This document shows positions 1 through 8,285 of a stretch of 42,828 bases of DNA, piece by piece. The position numbers were made by a program, and so were the translations under genes. The stretch spans positions 1 to 42,828 of the forward strand of contig NZ_JAHLEC010000026.1 in assembly GCF_018861705.1 (NCBI RefSeq), read 5' to 3'. Every line of letters starts with the position of its first letter. The stretch's first letter is position 1. This stretch comes from Clostridium psychrophilum (GTDB lineage: Bacteria; Bacillota; Clostridia; Clostridiales; Clostridiaceae). The notes under the pieces are model-generated. The model worked only from the letters and a program-made list of their open reading frames with translations. It was not told the DNA's origin and ran no database searches.

Positions 1-117
1 ACAACCTTTTTTCCCTGAATTTAAAATTACTTGCCGTCTTATAATATCAGGACAATCTTTTAATGCCCCATCAATTAAGGAAAAATTTTTATCAAAATCA
101 TTATATAAATTATACAT
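1..117 (-). CDS. Probable GerA-family spore germination protein, N-terminus only (runs off window)
   Basis: Only the first 39 codons are present, and the gene continues beyond base 1. The visible peptide starts MYNLYNDFDKN and contains DCPDIIRRQVIL followed by a Gly-Lys-Lys-Gly-Cys run. This resembles the N-terminal region of GerKA/GerAA-type germinant receptor subunits, where a conserved 'sDvv.R.f' segment precedes the first domain. The start is the ATG at 117, with AAAAGG about 11 bases upstream. Assignment rests on a short stretch, so the family is tentative. The gene points out of the window and nothing upstream shares its transcript. Confidence 0.4.
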   Translation of the reverse strand, partial: MYNLYNDFDKNFSLIDGALKDCPDIIRRQVILNSGKKGC

Positions 118-502
118 AATTTAAGATAACCTTTTAGGTTGATTTAAACAAATGTCATTAAAATGTTATTGAACTAAACTGCTAACAGCAGCTATCTGTT
201 TATCTTCCTAAATTCAAGTTTACTAACAAGTTACTTATATCATTGTTGCATTCTTGGTTAATTTCTATTAGGGGTAAAACCACGAAACCGATAAACTAAT
301 ATAGCCCCATAAACCTTAGTTTAAAGGCCATATATTACATGAACGGTTTATATGTATATTTATCACCATATAATGCCACTTTATAAGCTATTAGTTCGGA
401 TTCATCTACGGTATACTCTATAATATTAATAAAATGTTCGAATTATTTCATACTTAACCAAGTATTTTGGGTTTATGGTACAAGTTTTAGGATATTTTAC
501 CT
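118..502. other. Gene-free stretch, left intergenic region
   Basis: About 385 bases between divergent genes. I found no convincing gene, RNA or terminator. On the minus strand, 349-447 reads as about 32 open codons (FINIIEYTVDESELIAYK is part of it) without a start codon or ribosome site. It may be a decayed gene remnant or chance. Confidence 0.3.
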
Positions 503-531
503 TTGCTAAAAAATGTAGTTTAAGTTATAAT
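503..531 (+). promoter_or_regulatory. Sigma-A-type promoter for the small membrane protein gene
   Basis: TTGCTA (503-508), a 17-base spacer and a perfect TATAAT (526-531). Transcription would begin near 538, just before the AATGGAGG ribosome site, giving a very short leader. This placement excludes the more distal in-frame ATG at 475. Confidence 0.55.
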
Positions 532-555
532 TTTATGAATAATGGAGGTGTGTTT

Positions 556-822
556 ATGAACGTTGATTTTTCTAATATTAATATGAATACCATTATTATG
601 TTTGTATTAGCCATATTGCTTGCTTATCTTGGTATTTCTGTATTCAAAATAATTGGAAGGATATTAAGTATTACACTTGGTATATTTCTTTTAGTATATG
701 TCCTTCAACAAATAGGTGTAACAATACCTCTTTTAACAGATATACTTAGCTTTCTTTTACAATTAATAAATCCAATTATAGATGTTATAAAGAATTTAAT
801 CAGTTCTGTAAAACTCAAGTAG
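556..822 (+). CDS. Small membrane protein of unknown function, 88 aa
   Basis: The start is the ATG at 556 because GGAGG lies 7-8 bases upstream and a good promoter sits just before it. The longer frame from 475 has no ribosome site. After a short polar N-terminus (MNVDFSNINMNT) there are two long hydrophobic segments, roughly residues 13-55, then a third amphipathic/hydrophobic stretch to the basic C-terminus (SSVKLK). It is probably an integral membrane peptide with two or three spans. I do not recognise a family. It is monocistronic and ends on a strong terminator shared with the convergent MBL gene. Confidence 0.6.
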   Translation: MNVDFSNINMNTIIMFVLAILLAYLGISVFKIIGRILSITLGIFLLVYVLQQIGVTIPLLTDILSFLLQLINPIIDVIKNLISSVKLK

Positions 823-851
823 GCACAGGGATATCCCCTATGCCTATTTTT
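821..851. terminator. Bidirectional intrinsic terminator
   Basis: AGGCA and AGGG pair with CCCT and TGCCT around an ATATC loop, with one mismatch, followed by ATTTTT. The hairpin overlaps the stop codons of both convergent genes (822 on plus, 844 on minus). Confidence 0.75.
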
Positions 852-1764
852 GTACTTGCAAAATTTCTTTTATATCTTTTGAGTACTTAAGAAATCCCCT
901 ATCCACTGATAAAACTATAGCTCCTATTTCATTTAAATATTCAATATATGACATTGACATTCTTTCAATTAATAAATATTTGTATATATTTTTCACATTA
1001 ATATTAAAAGTTTTAGTTACAACATTCATTATTTCATCCATTGTCATATACCCATCTATAACATCATATATTCTTGATGCTCTGTTCTTATAAAAATCTA
1101 TATTATCAGTTATAAGTTGTGTAATATCATTATAGATACCTTTGTGTGCCACTACATATTTGCTAAATTTGAAATCGTACAGCTTTAATTTACTTAGCAA
1201 ATCTTCACTTAATATGTATGCATATGGCATTTTAGCACCACTCATCACCTCATAGCTTATGAGTGTATCCCCTAAATATACAACATCATCTGGGGTACTA
1301 ATACATATATGAGCAGGACTATGTCCTGGTGTATGAAATATTCTAAATTTAATACCTTGGATAGATATACTATTTTGAGTATTAGAAATCATAATATCTG
1401 TTTTGCAGATCATGCTTCCAAAATGCTTTTTAACATCAGTTAAAGTTTGGCTACTGTAATAAAGCTTAAGATTAATTACAGAGCTACAAATGAGAGCCTC
1501 ATAATCTGGCATTGCAATAATGCAGTTATATTTTTCTTTTAAATATGCATTATTACCTATATGATCTATATGAGCATGAGTACATATTATCGCAACTACC
1601 TTAAAATTATTTTTTTCAAGTAGTTCATTTATTCCTTTCCTTTCTCCCTGTGCCCATCCTGAATCTAACATAATAATTTCCTTATTATTAACTTTATAAA
1701 AGGGTATGTATGTCATCCCAGTATCAATGCAGAATGTGTTCCCCTTTATTTCTTTTATTTTCAT
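844..1764 (-). CDS. MBL-fold metallo-hydrolase, 306 aa
   Basis: Metallo-beta-lactamase-fold hydrolase, probably cytosolic with a two-metal site. The HxHxDH signature is H63-A-H65-I-D67-H68. Further ligands are H148 (HTPGHSP), D166 (YLGDT) and H207 (VVAHKG). The arrangement matches the glyoxalase II/thioester-hydrolase-like branch, but the substrate cannot be read from sequence. The C-terminal 90 residues (about 215-306) look helical, like the winged-helix-like tail of many MBL hydrolases. The ATG at 1764 lacks a clear Shine-Dalgarno. It lies 108 bases downstream of aspD on the same strand and could be cotranscribed with it. Family certain, function unknown. Confidence 0.8.
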   Translation of the reverse strand: MKIKEIKGNTFCIDTGMTYIPFYKVNNKEIIMLDSGWAQGERKGINELLEKNNFKVVAIICTHAHIDHIGNNAYLKEKYNCIIAMPDYEALICSSVINLKLYYSSQTLTDVKKHFGSMICKTDIMISNTQNSISIQGIKFRIFHTPGHSPAHICISTPDDVVYLGDTLISYEVMSGAKMPYAYILSEDLLSKLKLYDFKFSKYVVAHKGIYNDITQLITDNIDFYKNRASRIYDVIDGYMTMDEIMNVVTKTFNINVKNIYKYLLIERMSMSYIEYLNEIGAIVLSVDRGFLKYSKDIKEILQVQK

Positions 1765-1872
1765 ATTTCATTTTTAGCGAGAGAATGCATTACATATACA
1801 CAAATCCACTAAATACTCGCTTCCTTTCTTTTATTCTAACTAACAAATTATTCTCTTACATATATATATCAC

Positions 1873-3516
1873 TTAAATATGTATACTATCATCTATATTT
1901 TTCCAAGATGTCACATATTCCTCAAGTATTTTATGTAGTACCCTCCCAATTTCAGAGTAGTGCACATCATCGAGGTTTGCCAATGATATTCTAATTGACC
2001 ATTCTGGCCCATCAAATCCACCACCACTTAATAAAACTATGGACGACTCTTGTGCTAAACGGAAAAGTATATCAACTGGCTTATAGTTTTCCTTTAAATA
2101 CTTGGCAAATTCATCACCATAATAACTACATGCCCATTCCAACAAATCAAATTCTGTATAATAAGCAGCATCGTAAGGATCTTTTCGTAGTTCTAAACCC
2201 AAACCATCAAATAATAGTCTTTGACGACGGTGACAAATATCTTTTGTAAGTTGCTTATATCTATTTTCTTTATCAAGAAGTGCAAACACTGAAAAAAATG
2301 CCATTTGAATTTGCGCAGGAGTTGATAGCCCTGCAGTATGATTTAGTGCTACTTGCCTACTATCTGCAACAATTCTATCAATAAATAAAATTTCTTCAGG
2401 GTTAGTGGACAATATAGAATAGCGTCTCCTTGCTCTTTCTTTTTTATCTTTAGGGAGTTCTCTTAATAATTTATCAAATACATTATTTTCATGCAATGCA
2501 ATAGTCCCCAGTCGCCATCCTGTTACACCAAAATACTTAGAAAAAGAATATACTCCTATAGAATTATATGGTAAATCAGCAACTAACGATCTGAAATTAT
2601 CAACGAAAGTACCGTAAACATCGTCTGAAATAATCATTAAGTTTGGATTATCTGTTTTAACTATACTTTTTATAAGTTTTATTGTTTTAGGTCTCATAGC
2701 TACAGATGGAGGATTACTAGGATTAACAATAAATAATGCTTTTATAGACGGATCTTTGAGTTTCTCAATTTGAGAATCAGGATATTGCCAGGTATGTGTA
2801 CCATCTGAAGTCTTTTCATCTGCTAAAAGCTCCACTACATCAAATTTGTATCTAGGTAAATGTGGAATTTCAAGATAAGGCGTAAATATTGGTGCCATAA
2901 GTGCAACTTTATCCCCAATTGATAATATGTTATTAGCAATCAAACTATCGAATATATAACACATACCTGCAGTGGCCCCTTCTACAGCAAATATGTTAAA
3001 TTTTCCTTTTGGTGTGTCATTATAGCATAATTCTTGAATAAGATAGTCATGCACAACTTTTTCAACATGTGTAAGCATTCTATCTGGTTGCGGATAGTTA
3101 TCGCCTATAATACCATCAGCAAGTTCGTGTACCCAGTCATCTGGATTAAATCCTTTTGTTACTATTCCATATTCAATAATATTTTTAAGAAGCAAAGCTC
3201 CTGGATAATTAGAATTTTCAGCAATAAATTTCTCAAAACGCTTTGCAATTCCTAATTTTTGAGGCATCCCAGCAAGATCGTTATTATTCCAGACTCTACG
3301 TGTTTCTAATGTTGAGAAAAGTCCAAACGTGAAGAAAGCTTCACGAGGAGTTACAGCTGTCCAATTAGGATTACCCCTTCCTGCATCTAATAATGAACGG
3401 GTACTTTTTTCTTTTGATTCAGATGCAAGACTTATTAACTTGTTTTTAAGTTCAAATGGACTTACCTTACCATAAATATGTTCTATTTCTTTGCGTTGAA
3501 CCTCAAATCTATTCAT
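1873..3516 (-). CDS. aspD: Bifunctional aspartate transaminase / aspartate 4-decarboxylase
   Basis: PLP enzyme of fold type I that beta-decarboxylates L-aspartate to L-alanine and CO2, with transaminase side activity. At 547 aa it has the extended size of this family rather than the roughly 400 aa of ordinary aminotransferases. It shows a GRGNPNW segment near residue 45, NPSNPP near 265, ISDDVYGTF near 296, and the PLP lysine (about K327) in YSFSKYFGVTGWRLG. The start is the second ATG (3516): GAGGAGG sits 5-6 bases upstream, whereas the ATG at 3531 overlaps that ribosome site. A hairpin repeat (3541-3611) lies directly upstream in the leader. The partner aspartate:alanine antiporter AspT is not in the window. 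Confidence 0.88.
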   Translation of the reverse strand: MNRFEVQRKEIEHIYGKVSPFELKNKLISLASESKEKSTRSLLDAGRGNPNWTAVTPREAFFTFGLFSTLETRRVWNNNDLAGMPQKLGIAKRFEKFIAENSNYPGALLLKNIIEYGIVTKGFNPDDWVHELADGIIGDNYPQPDRMLTHVEKVVHDYLIQELCYNDTPKGKFNIFAVEGATAGMCYIFDSLIANNILSIGDKVALMAPIFTPYLEIPHLPRYKFDVVELLADEKTSDGTHTWQYPDSQIEKLKDPSIKALFIVNPSNPPSVAMRPKTIKLIKSIVKTDNPNLMIISDDVYGTFVDNFRSLVADLPYNSIGVYSFSKYFGVTGWRLGTIALHENNVFDKLLRELPKDKKERARRRYSILSTNPEEILFIDRIVADSRQVALNHTAGLSTPAQIQMAFFSVFALLDKENRYKQLTKDICHRRQRLLFDGLGLELRKDPYDAAYYTEFDLLEWACSYYGDEFAKYLKENYKPVDILFRLAQESSIVLLSGGGFDGPEWSIRISLANLDDVHYSEIGRVLHKILEEYVTSWKNIDDSIHI

Positions 3517-3540
3517 ATTTTTCCTCCTCATGCTTTTCTA

Positions 3541-3611
3541 ATTAAATCATCTCCTGGGTCGCTGCAACAACATTTGAAAACAGACTTGAAGCTTCCAAAA
3601 TGTTGTTAAAA
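3541..3611 (-). repeat. Dispersed hairpin repeat, copy 1 (aspD leader)
   Basis: Read on the minus strand, the unit opens with TTTTAACAACATTTTGG and forms a stem from AACAACATTT and AAATGTTGTT. It ends with the conserved tail GCGACCCAGGAG + ATGATTTAAT. Other copies are at 7234-7430, 10278-10338 and, degenerate, 26857-26889. This copy is in sense orientation about 10 bases ahead of the aspD ribosome site, so it would be in the aspD mRNA if transcription starts upstream of it. Confidence 0.75.
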
Positions 3612-3896
3612 ATAGTTCAATATATTTTATACAAATTCAAATATTTCTAAAGTCACTAATACTTATAGTATAAACTTTACTTAACGACATACTTTCTATT
3701 ACATTTTAACCTATTATTTAAAACTTATTTAGATACATTTTATATTCACTTAATAATCAACATTAAATTATAATTATTGTATTACTTTTATTTAAAATTG
3801 TAAAAATTACTTTTTACTTAAGCAAAACAGTAACTAATTGCAATGCATATAATAAATGCATAGACATTATCTTATTTTAATAGCATACTTAACTTG
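3612..3896. other. AT-rich intergenic region between divergent genes
   Basis: Nearly 300 bases of very AT-rich sequence between aspD (minus) and the C39-like gene (plus). I see no gene or RNA. It presumably holds the aspD promoter, which I could not place with confidence. Confidence 0.4.
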
Positions 3897-3925
3897 TTTA
3901 CACCTTCCCAAAAATATAGTATATT
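3897..3925 (+). promoter_or_regulatory. Sigma-A-type promoter for the C39-like gene
   Basis: TTTACA (3897-3902), a 17-base spacer and TATATT (3920-3925), each one mismatch from consensus. It gives a leader of about 80 bases to the ATG at 4014. Confidence 0.55.
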
Positions 3926-4013
3926 AGATAATAAGTGTAACTAAATTTATGTATTTAAATATCAATAAAATATCAATAAAATATTTTAAAATAATATAAA
4001 GGAGGTAATAACA

Positions 4014-4661
4014 ATGGGAAGTATCATAAAACCTAACTGTACTCTCCTTGAGGATATTCAATTTAATATTTATGACTCAGAAGTTTCATATTATGGTGGT
4101 AATCAATATTGGTTCCCGAAAAAGTTTAATCAGCTTAGTGGTTGTGGACCTGTTGTTGCCGCTAATATAACTGCATATTTATCTCAAACATTTACAGATA
4201 AATATAATGATTTATACCCCTACAAGGGTATTGTTAATAAAAAAGATTTTACTTTGCATATGGTTGAAATCAGGAAATATGTGAAACCAGGTATTTTTGG
4301 ACTTACCTCTGTTAATAAATTTTCTGATGGTGTTTTGTCTTTTGCAAAAAATAGAGGTGTATCTTTAACTTCTCATATTCTAGATGAAAAAGCCGATAGT
4401 ATTCAACAAGCTATAGACTTTATATTAGAGGCTTTATCTCAAAGACTTCCAGTTGCTATATTAATTCTTAAACATCAAAATAAAGAGTTTAAAGAATATA
4501 CTTGGCACTGGATGACAATCACCGGTTTAAATTTGAACTCTCAGTCTAATAAATGTTTTATTTCAGTTTCTACCTATGGTGAGCATCGAGAAATAAATCT
4601 AGAATTGCTTTGGAATCAAAGACGCTTAAAAGATATAATTAGATTAGCGTATTTTACTTAA
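4014..4661 (+). CDS. C39-like cysteine peptidase-fold protein, 215 aa
   Basis: It starts at 4014 behind a near-perfect AAAGGAGGT. The layout is that of the papain-like/C39-like fold. C44 sits in LSGCGPVVAANITAYL at the start of a helix, the usual nucleophile position. H165 sits in TWHWMTITGL, the usual His on a beta strand, and STYGEHREI (186-194) follows where the third polar residue is expected. There is no signal peptide, membrane segment or fused ABC transporter, so it is not a bacteriocin exporter. Cytosolic peptidase or amidase activity is inferred from fold motifs only; the substrate is unknown. It is monocistronic. Confidence 0.55.
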   Translation: MGSIIKPNCTLLEDIQFNIYDSEVSYYGGNQYWFPKKFNQLSGCGPVVAANITAYLSQTFTDKYNDLYPYKGIVNKKDFTLHMVEIRKYVKPGIFGLTSVNKFSDGVLSFAKNRGVSLTSHILDEKADSIQQAIDFILEALSQRLPVAILILKHQNKEFKEYTWHWMTITGLNLNSQSNKCFISVSTYGEHREINLELLWNQRRLKDIIRLAYFT

Positions 4662-4677
4662 TATCTTACATTTAAGT

Positions 4678-4717
4678 ACCTCATAAGGCTTATATTTCTA
4701 TCTCAGTTTTATGAGGT
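4678..4717 (+). terminator. Possible terminator after the C39-like gene
   Basis: A 9-bp stem, ACCTCATAA with TTATGAGGT, around a 22-base loop. A T-run (GTTTTTTAG) comes only about 13 bases later, so it is a weak terminator at best. Confidence 0.35.
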
Positions 4718-4834
4718 GACTTAGGATGTTTTTTAGTTTATTTTAAAATGGTAATTATTATGAGTATTATTGCTTTAGGGCAAACCTTTTGGATTTTAAG
4801 ATTTACTATATAAAAAATATAAAGGAGATTAAAA

Positions 4835-6028
4835 ATGATATCTAATAAAATGAAAGATTTAGTGGCTAATAGTTCTGCAATAAGGGCTATGTTTGAAGAA
4901 GGTAAGCGATTATCTGATATTTACGGTGAAGAAAATGTTTTTGATTATAGTTTAGGGAATCCCAATGTTGCACCACCTGAAAACATTAAAATTGAAGTTA
5001 ATAAAATATTAAACGAAACAGCTCCTAAACTTGTACATGGTTATATGAATAATTCCGGGTATGAAGATGTCAGATCTAAAATAGCTGACTTTTTAAACAA
5101 AAAACATAATATAAATATTTCGTTTAATAACATAGTTATGACCTGTGGCGCTGCTGGTGGTTTAAATATTTTGCTTAAAACGTTGCTTAACCCAGAAGAC
5201 GAAGTTATTGTTTTTGCACCATTTTTTGGTGAATACAGAAACTATGTAAATAATTTTGATGGCAAGCTTATAGTCATTCCTACAAATGTTGATACCTTTG
5301 AGCCTGATATGAAGTTATTAAAAGATAAAATAAATATTAAAACAAAAGCAATTATTATAAATTCTCCAAACAATCCAACAGGTATTGTATACTGCGAAAA
5401 GGTAATACAGGATTTATCAAAAATTCTACAAGAAAAAGAAGAAGAATTAGGTACAAGCATATATTTAATATCTGATGAACCATATAGAGAAATAGTTTAT
5501 GATAATGTTTATGTTCCATATATTTTAAAATACTATAAAAACTCTTTTATTGGATATTCATATAGCAAATCCTTATCACTTCCTGGGGAACGAATCGGAT
5601 ATGTAGTTGCAAATACAGATATAGATTGCTTTGATGATATAATGACCTCACTAAATGTAGCCAACAGAATCTTAGGCTTTGTAAATGCACCCTCACTTTT
5701 TCAAAGGGTTATTGCAAACTGCCTAGAAGTTGAAGTTGACGTGAGCATATATGAAAGGAACAGAAATCTTTTATATAACCATATTACAAAAATAGGCTTT
5801 AAATGCATAAAACCACAAGGAGCATTTTATTTGTTTATGAGAACACCAATAGCAGATGATAAGAAGTTCTGCGAAGATGCTAAACAGTTCAACTTATTAC
5901 TAGTAGCAGGATCAGCATTTGGATGCCCAGGACACGCAAGATTGTCTTACTGCCTTGATTATAAGAGAATACAAAACTCACTACCAGCGTTTGATAAATT
6001 AGCTAAATTATATAATATTACAAAATAG
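4835..6028 (+). CDS. Class I/II PLP-dependent aminotransferase
   Basis: 397 aa, the usual length for aspartate-aminotransferase-like enzymes of subgroup I. Landmarks are a GNPN segment near residue 41, the cofactor Asn in SPNNPTG (177-183), D214 in LISDEPYRE binding the pyridine nitrogen, and the Schiff-base lysine K245 in SYSKSLSLPGERIG. A conserved ARLSY arginine near 369 would bind the alpha-carboxylate. Amino-donor specificity cannot be assigned. AAAGGAG lies 8 bases before the ATG. It is transcribed alone, about 170 bases after the C39-like gene. The cytosolic location follows from the family. Confidence 0.85.
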   Translation: MISNKMKDLVANSSAIRAMFEEGKRLSDIYGEENVFDYSLGNPNVAPPENIKIEVNKILNETAPKLVHGYMNNSGYEDVRSKIADFLNKKHNINISFNNIVMTCGAAGGLNILLKTLLNPEDEVIVFAPFFGEYRNYVNNFDGKLIVIPTNVDTFEPDMKLLKDKINIKTKAIIINSPNNPTGIVYCEKVIQDLSKILQEKEEELGTSIYLISDEPYREIVYDNVYVPYILKYYKNSFIGYSYSKSLSLPGERIGYVVANTDIDCFDDIMTSLNVANRILGFVNAPSLFQRVIANCLEVEVDVSIYERNRNLLYNHITKIGFKCIKPQGAFYLFMRTPIADDKKFCEDAKQFNLLLVAGSAFGCPGHARLSYCLDYKRIQNSLPAFDKLAKLYNITK

Positions 6029-6109
6029 ATATAGTTACTATCTCAATTTTGTAATAGATCTTATATTATTTATAAGCATACTACGCCTGGATAAAAAAAG
6101 GTGAATTTT

Positions 6110-6156
6110 TTAGGATAACATTTTGGGGTATATTTTACCCTTAAATGTTATCCTAA
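6110..6156. terminator. Long palindromic hairpin, possible bidirectional terminator
   Basis: TTAGGATAACATTT (6110-6123) pairs perfectly with AAATGTTATCCTAA (6143-6156), with an inner GGGTA/TACCC stem. It lies between the convergent aminotransferase and the 48-aa gene. The T-tracts are imperfect on both sides: on minus, T7 comes about 10 bases after the stem; on plus there is only CTTTAAT. It is very stable, but its termination role is uncertain. Confidence 0.5.
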
Positions 6157-6179
6157 CTTTAATAATGCTCACTAATAAT

Positions 6180-6326
6180 TTAATAAACTGAAATATCCAA
6201 GTTTTGTTCCTTAGCCAATCTAAGAAGTTCACTTTCGCTTGCTTTATCAACAATCGCAACTAGTGAATTGCTTCCTAATATACCTACCTTATCTAACAAA
6301 TCTTCTTTCAATTTTTCATAGTTCAT
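6180..6326 (-). CDS. Small hypothetical protein, 48 aa
   Basis: ATG at 6326 with GGTGA five bases upstream. The product is MNYEKLKEDLLDKVGILG followed by an acidic/basic helical stretch ending LDISVY. It looks soluble and mostly helical, with regular amphipathic spacing (VAIVDKASESELLRLAKEQ). Codon use is like the neighbours. I do not recognise a family. It lies 54 bases downstream of the ppaX-like gene on the same strand, so the two may be cotranscribed and end at the 6110-6156 hairpin. Confidence 0.55.
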   Translation of the reverse strand: MNYEKLKEDLLDKVGILGSNSLVAIVDKASESELLRLAKEQNLDISVY

Positions 6327-6358
6327 ATTAATCACCATTACCTTTCTAACATTAATTT

Positions 6359-6392
6359 TTTTAACTAATTATTTAACTAATTATTTAACTAA
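6359..6392 (-). repeat. 12-bp tandem repeat over a stop codon
   Basis: On the minus strand the unit TTAGTTAAATAA occurs twice plus a third partial copy. The first unit encodes the last codons (Leu-Val-Lys) and stop of the ppaX-like gene, so later copies add redundant in-frame stops. This is consistent with slippage duplication. Confidence 0.7.
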
Positions 6393-7016
6393 TGATACCA
6401 GTTCTTCCATACTCTCTATAACATGATCTGACTCATACTTAAGTATAACATCTCTAGGAAGTGCACTCCATCCAACAACTACAGATTCTATCCCTGCATT
6501 TTTTGCACATAAAACGTCAAATTGTGTATCTCCCACAAAAATAGTTTCCTCCGGTTTTCCTCCTAATTCCCTTAACGCCATAAAAGCTGGTGTAGGATCT
6601 GGCTTATGTATTTCTGTATCATCTGCAGTTATAATACTCTCAAAATAATCAATTAATCCAAAATGTTTTAATCCCCTAATTGCCGAATTATTTAAACGAG
6701 AAGTAACTATTCCAAGTTTATAGCCTTGGCTGTACAGTTCTTTTACTCCTTCTTTTACTCCATCATGAATTCTAATTAACTTATCGAAGTTATCAATTTG
6801 AAATCTCCTATAAGTTTTAATTGCTTTTTCACTATTTTCGCTAAATTTTCTGTTTATTGTAACCTTTAAAATTTCTCCAAAACTTTTAATAATTTCCTCT
6901 CTGCTCACCTGTTTATTCAAATACTTCTTATAAGTATATTGAAATGATTGTATAATTAATTCATTTGTGTCCAGCAAAGTTCCATCCAAATCAAACAATA
7001 TATTCTTAATTGCCAT
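6381..7016 (-). CDS. HAD-family phosphatase, PpaX/phosphoglycolate phosphatase-like
   Basis: 211 aa, the length of PpaX pyrophosphatases and Gph-like phosphatases. All HAD motifs are present: motif I FDLDGTLLDTNEL with nucleophile D9 and acid/base D11; motif II in IVTSRLN near 104; motif III lysine in HKPDPTPAF near 136; motif IV FVGDTQFDV near 160. The cap domain is the helical C1 insertion between motifs I and II. The DTNEL context resembles PpaX, which hydrolyses pyrophosphate from HPr-Ser-P dephosphorylation, but phosphoglycolate or another small phosphoester is equally possible. The ribosome site GGGGGAGG is strong. The last codons and stop are tandemly duplicated. Confidence 0.75.
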   Translation of the reverse strand: MAIKNILFDLDGTLLDTNELIIQSFQYTYKKYLNKQVSREEIIKSFGEILKVTINRKFSENSEKAIKTYRRFQIDNFDKLIRIHDGVKEGVKELYSQGYKLGIVTSRLNNSAIRGLKHFGLIDYFESIITADDTEIHKPDPTPAFMALRELGGKPEETIFVGDTQFDVLCAKNAGIESVVVGWSALPRDVILKYESDHVIESMEELVSLVK

Positions 7017-7162
7017 AAAAGTATACCTCCCCCTTATTTCTTTATACTAATTATAGTATTAACTTATGGTGTAAATAAAGCAACCCTTAAAAATAATTTA
7101 AAACCAACAATCCTATACATTTACGTTACCATGCATACTTATATTAACATTTATAACCTAAT

Positions 7163-7200
7163 AGAAAACACAAGAAATATTACATTTTCTAGTGTTTTCT
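7163..7200 (-). terminator. Terminator hairpin downstream of gpmA
   Basis: AGAAAACAC pairs with GTGTTTTCT, and an inner AGAAA with TTTCT, around a seven-base loop. On the minus strand the 3' arm ends in TTTTCTATT. The repeat copy 2 lies between it and the gpmA stop codon. Confidence 0.5.
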
Positions 7201-7233
7201 GTAAGAATTTATAAACCATCATGATTAAATTTG

Positions 7234-7430
7234 TTTTAACAACATTTTGGAAGCTTCAAGTCTGCCATCTTCTATAAGTTGCAGTTGTCTAGCCTAGGAA
7301 AATTACTTTAGTGGCAGTCTAAATCTGCTTCCAAATGTTGTCGCAGCTCCATAGAGGAGATGATTCATCTCTTTCAGAGCTGTTTGCATCTTCTTCAAAG
7401 CTGTTGCAGCGACCCAGGAGATGATTTAAT
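7234..7430 (+). repeat. Dispersed hairpin repeat, copy 2 (long form, after gpmA)
   Basis: It opens with TTTTAACAACATTTTGGAAG and ends with GCGACCCAGGAG + ATGATTTAAT, as in copy 1, but carries about 125 extra bases. AACATTTTGGAAGC pairs with GCTTCCAAATGTT and CTGCCA with TGGCAG. A second arm, CAGCTC...GAGCTG, encloses the palindrome GAGATGATTCATCTC. The tail is present twice in diverged form (GAGGAGATGATTCAT near 7353, AGGAGATGATTTAAT at the end). It is inverted relative to gpmA and ends 6 bases from the gpmA stop. Confidence 0.75.
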
Positions 7431-7435
7431 ATAAT

Positions 7436-8167
7436 TTAAATATTCTTAGATATTTTTTCTTCTGGTAGTTCTCCATCAATCCCTAAATAATAGTGCCTAA
7501 TAGGCTCCAGTTTATCATCTAATTCGTATACAAGTGGAATTCCTGTAGGTATATTCAAACTTACAATATTGTCACTTGATATTTTATCGAGATGTTTTAC
7601 TAATGCTCTTATAGTGTTTCCATGTGCAGAAATTATAATTTTTTTACCTGCTTTAATTTGAGGTACTATTTCCTGATACCATTCAGCCATAACTCTCTTC
7701 ACAGTATCCTCTAAACTTTCTGTTGTAGGAAGTTCTTCTTGTCTTAATTCTTTATATTTTAACTCCATACCAGGATATCTATCATCAGTTTTCAAAAGTT
7801 CTGGTGGTCTTACATCAACATATCTTCTCCATTTATGGACTTGTTCATCTCCATATTTTTTTGCAGTTTCAGCCTTATCTAAACCTTGTAGCGCTCCATA
7901 ATGCCTTTCATTAAGCCTCCATGACTTATATACGGGAATCCACATTAAATCCATCTCATGCAAAACAATCCAAAGTGTTCTAATTGCCCTTTTTAATACA
8001 GAAGTATACGCTATATCAAAAACATAACCATTTTTCTTAAGTATTTGGCCTGCTTTTCTTGCCTCGATTAGACCATTTTCTGATAAATCTACATCTGTCC
8101 AACCTGTAAATCTATTTTCCTTGTTCCAAACACTCTCGCCATGTCTTATTAATATAAGTTTAATCAA
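7436..8167 (-). CDS. gpmA: 2,3-bisphosphoglycerate-dependent phosphoglycerate mutase
   Basis: Glycolytic/gluconeogenic interconversion of 3- and 2-phosphoglycerate in the cytosol. At 243 aa it matches GpmA (about 230-250). The phosphohistidine motif [10 protein letters not shown] (H9) is followed by [15 protein letters not shown]. The family block [17 protein letters not shown] lies near residues 84-100, and the second catalytic His is in [15 protein letters not shown] near 183. The start codon is TTG (8167), with an eight-G tract about 6 bases upstream as the Shine-Dalgarno. Such a G-run is unusual in this AT-rich context and prone to slippage. It appears monocistronic. The repeat copy 2 and a hairpin follow the stop. 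Confidence 0.93.
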   Translation of the reverse strand: MIKLILIRHGESVWNKENRFTGWTDVDLSENGLIEARKAGQILKKNGYVFDIAYTSVLKRAIRTLWIVLHEMDLMWIPVYKSWRLNERHYGALQGLDKAETAKKYGDEQVHKWRRYVDVRPPELLKTDDRYPGMELKYKELRQEELPTTESLEDTVKRVMAEWYQEIVPQIKAGKKIIISAHGNTIRALVKHLDKISSDNIVSLNIPTGIPLVYELDDKLEPIRHYYLGIDGELPEEKISKNI

Positions 8168-8285
8168 ATTATTACCCCCCCCTACTCATTTAATCAGCTT
8201 TCTTTATTTGCATACAATACAATTATAATACACTACAGCTCATTATATATTTCCTATAAATAATAAAAATTACTTATTATATTGA

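Noticed and set aside
349-447. Minus-strand open stretch of 32 codons
   Set aside because: No start codon or ribosome site and no recognisable family; could be a remnant, but evidence is too thin for a pseudogene call.
475-555. Upstream extension of the small membrane protein from an ATG at 475
   Set aside because: No ribosome site, and a TTGCTA-17-TATAAT promoter lies inside the extension, while GGAGG precedes the ATG at 556.
1995-2249. Plus-strand open frame of 84 codons inside aspD
   Set aside because: It lies wholly antisense to a well-supported PLP enzyme, has no ribosome site and no recognisable motif.
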